Assembly: GCA_019414265.1 (NCBI GenBank)
Contig: DXMJ01000035.1
Coordinates: forward strand, 1-16,914
Length of the DNA stretch: 16,914 bases
Direction: 5' to 3'
From: Collinsella sp.
GTDB taxonomy: Bacteria > Actinomycetota > Coriobacteriia > Coriobacteriales > Coriobacteriaceae
The notes below the pieces were generated by a model that saw nothing but the letters and a program-made list of their open reading frames with translations, made no database searches and was not told where the DNA came from. Positions 13,445 through 16,914 of this stretch are shown here, in pieces. Numbering within the stretch: position 1 is the stretch's first letter; the number at the start of each line of letters is the position of its first letter. The position numbers were made by a program, and so were the translations under genes.

Positions 13445-14527
13445 CTATCGCACGAAGTACCAGGGGCTTTCCTGCACGGTGGGCTCCAGCGCGATGCCAG
13501 TGCGTTCCTTAAACAGATCCATGTCCTGAGATTTTTCGGTCCACCACGCGTTGGGCTTAAAGGTCATGCTCTCGACAATACGTTTGACAATGACGCTGTT
13601 GCGCAGCCTGGAGAAGTCGGTGTTCATGATCAGGATGGACGCGAGCACCAGCACGATGCCCAGGACCTTGATCGCGCCGGCGGGCTCGGCGTAGACACCA
13701 ATGCCCAGCAGTACGGTGACGACCGTCTCGAATGACATTACGACGGGAACTTTCGACGTCTCGAGCCCCATGGACAGACCCTGCATATATAAGACATAGG
13801 CCACGGCTGTGGGGATGAGTCCAAAACCAAAGAACAACAGCAGCAGCTGTGGCGACATTGCCGCGGCGACATCCGGCCACGGAGCCGCGATAGCCGCCAT
13901 AACCGCACCGCCAAAAACAAGGCCCCAAAACGTGACAGCCAGCGGGTGGACCGTCTTGGTTGCTATCCGGCTAAACACCGCGAGCGACGCGCCACAAAAG
14001 CCCGCGATCACGCCCGACGTGACGCCCCAAACCGAAAAATGGAAACCGGAAAGGTCGCCATTGGTCACTGCAAGTACACAGCCACCGATGTTAAAAGCGA
14101 TGGCAACGAGCTTGTTGGGAGTCACATCCTCGCGATAAAGTACGCGGCCGAGCATGACGCCAAACACCGGCGAGGTGTAGAGCAGCACCGAGGCCGTGGA
14201 CATGCCCACCTCGCCCATGCACTCGTAATAAAGAGTGTTAGCGGTGGCGAGGCCGATAATGCCAAGAAGCGCACAAGGAACAAGCTCTTTAGGACTTGCC
14301 TTGAACAGTGCCAGGGGACCCGATGCCTTTCCCTCACGAGCACCTCCCTGGCAACCCATGAATGCCAAGACCGGAGCCATTAAGACGGCACCCGACAACA
14401 AGCGAAAGGCAGCCATACTCTGGGACGTAACGCCCATGGCCGAGATGCCGTTTACAAAGATTCCGATGCTGCCCCACATAAGCGCGGCGATCAGCACCAG
14501 CACATAGCCCAGATTGCTTTTCTTCAA
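13445..14527 (-). CDS. EamA/DMT-family transporter
   Basis: A 360-residue membrane protein with two EamA repeats (about 5-140 and 155-290), each of about five helices, typical of drug/metabolite transporters exporting amino acids or other small metabolites. Visible signatures include ALMWGSIGIFVNGIS at the start, YTSPVFGVMLGRVLYRE at the end of repeat 1, and VVMSFETVVTVLLGIGVYAEP in repeat 2. A 70-residue soluble tail ends WYFVR. A GTG at 14561-14563 is in frame, but GAGGAGG lies after it, 5 bases before the TTG at 14525-14527, so the TTG is preferred; the protein then begins KKSNLGYVLVLIAALMWGS, usual for the family. Exact heptamer repeats lie upstream. A weak hairpin (13411-13440) follows the stop. 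Substrate unknown. Confidence 0.88.
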   Translation of the reverse strand: MKKSNLGYVLVLIAALMWGSIGIFVNGISAMGVTSQSMAAFRLLSGAVLMAPVLAFMGCQGGAREGKASGPLALFKASPKELVPCALLGIIGLATANTLYYECMGEVGMSTASVLLYTSPVFGVMLGRVLYREDVTPNKLVAIAFNIGGCVLAVTNGDLSGFHFSVWGVTSGVIAGFCGASLAVFSRIATKTVHPLAVTFWGLVFGGAVMAAIAAPWPDVAAAMSPQLLLLFFGFGLIPTAVAYVLYMQGLSMGLETSKVPVVMSFETVVTVLLGIGVYAEPAGAIKVLGIVLVLASILIMNTDFSRLRNSVIVKRIVESMTFKPNAWWTEKSQDMDLFKERTGIALEPTVQESPWYFVR

Positions 14528-14567
14528 CGCAGCCTCCTCGGTATTGTTTCCAATATGTTTCACACTA

Positions 14568-14583
14568 CGTTATAGTCGTTATA
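14568..14583. promoter_or_regulatory. Operator-like heptamer pair upstream of the DMT gene
   Basis: CGTTATA (14568-14574), GT, CGTTATA (14577-14583): an exact direct repeat at 9-base spacing. On the minus strand it reads TATAACG twice, overlapping a weak promoter (TTGAAA at 14590-14595, TATAAC at 14569-14574, 15-base spacer). Same motif as before regulator 2 and the PTS operon. Confidence 0.6.
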
Positions 14584-14626
14584 TACATTTTTCAAGGCAC
14601 AAATCGGCGAATGGAAAATCTCTCAC

Positions 14627-14648
14627 ACAAGGAGTGTCCCCAAGTGCC
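14627..14648 (-). repeat. Degenerate GGGGAC-loop hairpin
   Basis: The minus strand carries CACTT, then GGGGACACTCCTT, then GTGTG. The 13-base loop begins GGGGAC, but the arms pair imperfectly. Part of the gene-free stretch 14528-14976, which also holds the DMT promoter region and the elements listed next. Confidence 0.3.
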
Positions 14649-14659
14649 GGCCAAAACAC

Positions 14660-14723
14660 GAGAGTGGATAATCTCCCACTTTGAGCCTACACACATGCCA
14701 AAAATGGGAGATTATCCACTCTC
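14660..14723. repeat. 64-base palindromic repeat, copy 2 (opposed DnaA-box-like octamers)
   Basis: Arms GAGAGTGGATAATCTCCC (14660-14677) and its exact complement (14706-14723). Compared with copy 1 at 6230-6293, the fourth arm position changes C to A and its partner G to T, keeping the pair. Length is identical. The flanks are partly shared: CTCACTCTGCG here, CTCATTCTGCG in copy 1. Confidence 0.8.
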
Positions 14724-14734
14724 ACTCTGCGGGC

Positions 14735-14761
14735 ACTCATTTAAGTCTGTCCCCAATGAGT
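14735..14761 (-). repeat. GGGGAC-loop hairpin
   Basis: On the minus strand, arms ACTCATT and AATGAGT (7 bp) enclose GGGGACAGACTTA, 13 bases. It overlaps by two bases the next hairpin, which has a different stem but the same loop length and the same loop ends (GGGGAC and CTTA). Confidence 0.65.
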
Positions 14762-14790
14762 AGTCGTTTAAGAACGTCCCCAACGACTAC
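14760..14790 (-). repeat. GGGGAC-loop hairpin
   Basis: On the minus strand, arms GTAGTCGTT and AACGACTAC (9 bp, perfect) enclose the 13-base loop GGGGACGTTCTTA. Twenty-one bases of it recur in inverted orientation at 6303-6323. Confidence 0.7.
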
Positions 14791-14831
14791 CCCTCCCCAC
14801 AGCAACGGCATCGTCGATGTTTTGGCGACGA

Positions 14832-14977
14832 CAGCGAAAACTCGCCAGAGCGAGCAAGGTGCCTTGAAGCGAGGCGGCATTGACCTTCTGGTCATGCCGC
14901 CGAAGCTGAAAGGCAGATTGCCGCTCTGGCGGGTTTGCAGCGTCGAGCGGTTACGGCGTTTGGTAAAACGCCGTAAC
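14832..14977. ncRNA. Structured repeat element, copy 2 (candidate RNA)
   Basis: Same plan as 6359-6502: CAGCGAAAAC; a 15-bp helix (14838-14852 with 14922-14936; one position is a G-U pair if read as plus-strand RNA but A-C if read as minus); extra A; GCAA/TTGC; GGT/AGA loop; GCCTT/AAGGC helix; GAA/TGA loop; a longer terminal hairpin (GGCGGCAT/ATGCCGCC then GACC/GGTC, loop TTCT); GCAGCGTCGAGC; and a 12-bp hairpin (14950-14961 with 14966-14977). The last pair uses the final base of the SIS3 stop codon. The helices differ from copy 1 by mostly compensated changes; the loops do not. Confidence 0.55.
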
Positions 14978-15969
14978 TAATACTCAAGCTTCCACATGTA
15001 GCGGCGCGTCATGTAGTCCTTGTGGGTAACGGCAGAGAGAGCGCGCATGTACACGTTGTTGAGAATCGGGGCAAAGATCAGGTGGTTGAAGTACTCGCTC
15101 ACGCTGTCCTTGATGTCGTTGAGGCCGAGCTCCTTGGCGTCGAGCTGATAGACGCGCTCGCCACCGTACTGGTTGACGAAGCGGATGCCGCGCTCGTCAT
15201 TGCAGCGGCTGCGGCCGACGCTGATGAGCTGGAACAGCGAGGTGCGCTTGTCCAGAATCTCGAAGGGGCCGTGGAAGAAGTCGCAGGTGTTGATGGTGCA
15301 GGAGTCGATCTGCAGCATCTCCTGCACGTTGCAGATGCTAAAGACGTAGGCGGCACCAAAGAGCGGGCCCTGGGCCATGACGTTGATGCAGGGCTTGTCG
15401 GCGTTCTGCTCGGCCCACTTAGCAGCGAGCGGACGGGTGTACTCGACGGCCTTGCGATAGATGGGGTCGACCAAGTCGAACGCGGCCATAGCGGTCTCGT
15501 ACTCGGCATAGCCATCGGTCTGCTGCGTGAGCTCCATGGCAATCATGGTCACGACGGCGGAGTTGGTGCGGCCCATGCAGGACTCGTCGACGGCCAAGCT
15601 GTCGTACTGGATCTTGTAGTCACAGACCTCGGTGAGGGCGGACTCATCAACATAGATGGCGATGGTGCTGGCACCGTGGTCCTTGGCGACCTGGGCGGCG
15701 ACGATGGTCTCCTTGGTGCCGCGCATGGAAACGACGACGGCCAGGGTGTTCTCGTTGACGTAGGCCGGGGTGGCGTGCACGAACTCATTGCTGGTGTAGC
15801 TGGAGCTCACGACCTGCGTGGCCTCGTGCTCCATAAAGTACTGGGCAGGATAGTTGCCGCCGTTGGATCCGCCAGCGCCAATCCACACGACGCGCTTGAT
15901 GCCGCCCTTGTCTGCCTTGTCAGCCAAAACCTGGGAGACGACATCCTTAACCTGTTCCTGAGTAGTCAT
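14977..15969 (-). CDS. SIS-domain sugar-phosphate deglycase, paralogue 3
   Basis: A 330-residue two-SIS-domain protein of the FrlB/FraB family. The first phosphate-binding segment is AGGSN (32-36). The second, SMRGTKE (81-87), has lost the usual SxSGxT pattern. Glu217 (VQEML) and His233 (FFHGPFE) keep the 16-residue catalytic-pair spacing; the preceding GEYFH of the other paralogues is CDFFH here. The end TRRYMWKLEY matches paralogue 2. The ATG at 15967-15969 follows AAAGG at about 10 bases. It is divergent from regulator 3 across 206 bases filled with ATACA-type repeats. The substrate probably differs from the other two, given the changed binding loops, but this is inference. Confidence 0.86.
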   Translation of the reverse strand: MTTQEQVKDVVSQVLADKADKGGIKRVVWIGAGGSNGGNYPAQYFMEHEATQVVSSSYTSNEFVHATPAYVNENTLAVVVSMRGTKETIVAAQVAKDHGASTIAIYVDESALTEVCDYKIQYDSLAVDESCMGRTNSAVVTMIAMELTQQTDGYAEYETAMAAFDLVDPIYRKAVEYTRPLAAKWAEQNADKPCINVMAQGPLFGAAYVFSICNVQEMLQIDSCTINTCDFFHGPFEILDKRTSLFQLISVGRSRCNDERGIRFVNQYGGERVYQLDAKELGLNDIKDSVSEYFNHLIFAPILNNVYMRALSAVTHKDYMTRRYMWKLEY

Positions 15970-16008
15970 CGTGCATCAGCCTTTCTTCTCGTTTGATGCT
16001 CATCACAG

Positions 16009-16030
16009 GCATACAAGTTACATACATGTT
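16009..16030. promoter_or_regulatory. Operator-like repeat on the SIS3 side
   Basis: The plus strand holds ATACAAGTT (16011-16019) and ATACATGTT (16022-16030), a direct repeat at 11-base spacing preceded by GC. The block matches 16148-16169 at 18 or more of 22 positions. An inverted half site, GTTGTATGC, lies at 16047-16055. Probably bound by regulator 3 in the SIS3 leader or promoter. Confidence 0.55.
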
Positions 16031-16147
16031 TTGGTTATGTCGACTAGTTGTATGCTATATTTGTCTTAGAAATTTTGCTGATGCGGTTTTCGATAACTGG
16101 ATACCAGCAGTTTTGTTGTTGTATTGGATACATGCTTGATTAGGTAA

Positions 16148-16169
16148 GCATACAGGTTAGATACAGGTT
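16148..16169. promoter_or_regulatory. Operator-like repeat on the regulator 3 side
   Basis: ATACAGGTT occurs twice exactly (16150-16158 and 16161-16169), 11 bases apart. The block ends 6 bases before the regulator's ATG, covering the place of its ribosome site. It suggests autoregulation. Confidence 0.55.
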
Positions 16170-16175
16170 GATCGC

Positions 16176-16898
16176 ATGAGCGCTTCGTCTAAAAAGAAAC
16201 TGACCCAATACGAGCGTCTGGCGGGCACGCTTCGCGACCGCATCGCCGCCGGCACCTACACCCGCGGAGACAAGCTGCCGTCCGAGATGGAGCTCATGGA
16301 CGAATCGGGGCTGTCGCGCAGCACCGTGCGCCATGCCCTTAAGGTGCTTGTTGACGAGGGCCTGGTTCGCACCGAGCGCGGGCGCGGCGCCTTTGTGGCT
16401 GACACGCCGGCGCTCCACGAGAACAACCTGGTGTTTTCGAGCTACACGGCGCAGATCCAGGGTCAGGGCATGAAGCCCACCACGCGCACGGTGGACTCGG
16501 GCTTTGCCAAGGCAACGGGTAGCGTGGCCAAGTTTTTCGATGCCGCCGTGGGCAGCAAGCTCGTCAAGCTCGTCCGTCTGCGCTATCTGGACGATGCGCC
16601 GCTGTGCTTGGAGACCACCTATCTGCCGCCAAGCTTTGAGGCGCTCATCGATCGCGATATCAACGGATCGCTCTACACCGCGCTGCGCCAGGAGTTCCAT
16701 CGCGCGCCGGCGCAGGGGCACAAGACCTTCGAGGTGTGCTATGCCTCGCAAAACGAGGCGTTTTTACTCAACGTCGAGCGTGGGCAGGCGCTAATCCTGA
16801 TCACCGACTATGTCTACGACACCGATGGCCGCCCGCTCCACATCTCCAAGCGCATCCAACGCACCGACCGCGCCAAATACACCGAGCCCATCGGCTAA
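16176..16898 (+). CDS. GntR-family regulator with UTRA domain (regulator 3)
   Basis: A 240-residue GntR/HutC-type transcription factor. The winged helix-turn-helix spans about 10-75 (KLPSEMELMDESGLSRSTVRHALKVL, wing RGRGAFV), followed by a UTRA effector domain (about 85-235). It is less like regulators 1 and 2 than they are like each other; the recognition helix STVRHAL differs from RITVRRA, in keeping with its different operator motif. The ribosome site is weak (ACAGG inside the repeat), so the ATG at 16176 is likely but not certain. Divergent from SIS3, its probable target. Complete, ending 16 bases before the window edge. Confidence 0.88.
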   Translation: MSASSKKKLTQYERLAGTLRDRIAAGTYTRGDKLPSEMELMDESGLSRSTVRHALKVLVDEGLVRTERGRGAFVADTPALHENNLVFSSYTAQIQGQGMKPTTRTVDSGFAKATGSVAKFFDAAVGSKLVKLVRLRYLDDAPLCLETTYLPPSFEALIDRDINGSLYTALRQEFHRAPAQGHKTFEVCYASQNEAFLLNVERGQALILITDYVYDTDGRPLHISKRIQRTDRAKYTEPIG

Positions 16899-16914
16899 CC
16901 ACCACAATGGGGAC
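16899..16914 (+). repeat. Possible truncated GGGGAC-loop hairpin at the window edge
   Basis: The last bases, CCACCACAAT then GGGGAC, look like the left arm and loop start of another hairpin of this family. The rest lies outside the window. Confidence 0.3.

Noticed and set aside
16009..16169. CRISPR array
   Set aside because: Only two long repeats, each internally repeated, with irregular spacing and no cas genes.

Overview
The window is about 60% G+C and carries 14 protein-coding genes, 12 of them on the minus strand. It most resembles a gut Coriobacteriia genome of the Collinsella type. That is inferred from gene content, codon bias and the many short palindromic repeats; no marker gene proves it. 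No tRNA, rRNA, CRISPR array, transposase or phage gene was seen.

Layout. (1) 1-2250: a methionine biosynthesis gene (metA, minus) diverges from an L-2-hydroxyacid/lactate dehydrogenase (plus), which ends at a strong terminator. (2) 2251-6101, all minus: recQ, a GntR/UTRA regulator starting 2 bases after the recQ stop, and a SIS-domain sugar-phosphate deglycase (SIS1) with its own promoter and a pair of operator-like repeats. (3) 6102-6507: gene-free, with a composite repeat. (4) 6508-9321, minus: a second GntR/UTRA regulator, a YitT-family membrane protein and a HAD phosphatase. (5) 9478-13262, minus: an operon of mannose-family PTS components EIIAB, EIIC and EIID, then SIS2, closed by a terminator. 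(6) 13445-14527, minus: an EamA/DMT exporter. (7) 14528-14976: gene-free, with a second copy of the composite repeat. (8) 14977-16898: SIS3 (minus) divergent from a third GntR/UTRA regulator (plus).

How it fits together. The three SIS proteins are distant paralogues of the FrlB/FraB/GfrE/GfrF family, which cleave 6-phosphorylated Amadori products such as fructose-lysine. Each keeps a Glu and a His 16 residues apart, matching the spacing of the proposed catalytic pair of FraB. The PTS operon with a SIS gene at its end resembles the Salmonella gfr arrangement. The region therefore looks like an island for uptake and breakdown of glycated amino acids or related amino sugars, with one transporter, three deglycases and three local regulators. 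Operator-like repeats can be assigned to each regulator. The heptamer TATAACG recurs upstream of regulator 2, the PTS operon and the DMT gene, suggesting one regulon.

The most unusual material is non-coding. A ~145-base element occurs twice (6359-6502, 14832-14977) with conserved internal loops but different, mostly compensated helices, as expected of a structured RNA or a folded single-stranded DNA site. A second family of hairpins has variable stems around a 13-base loop starting RGGGAC. A third 64-base palindrome (6230-6293, 14660-14723) contains two opposed DnaA-box-like octamers. The three kinds lie side by side in the same order at both sites.
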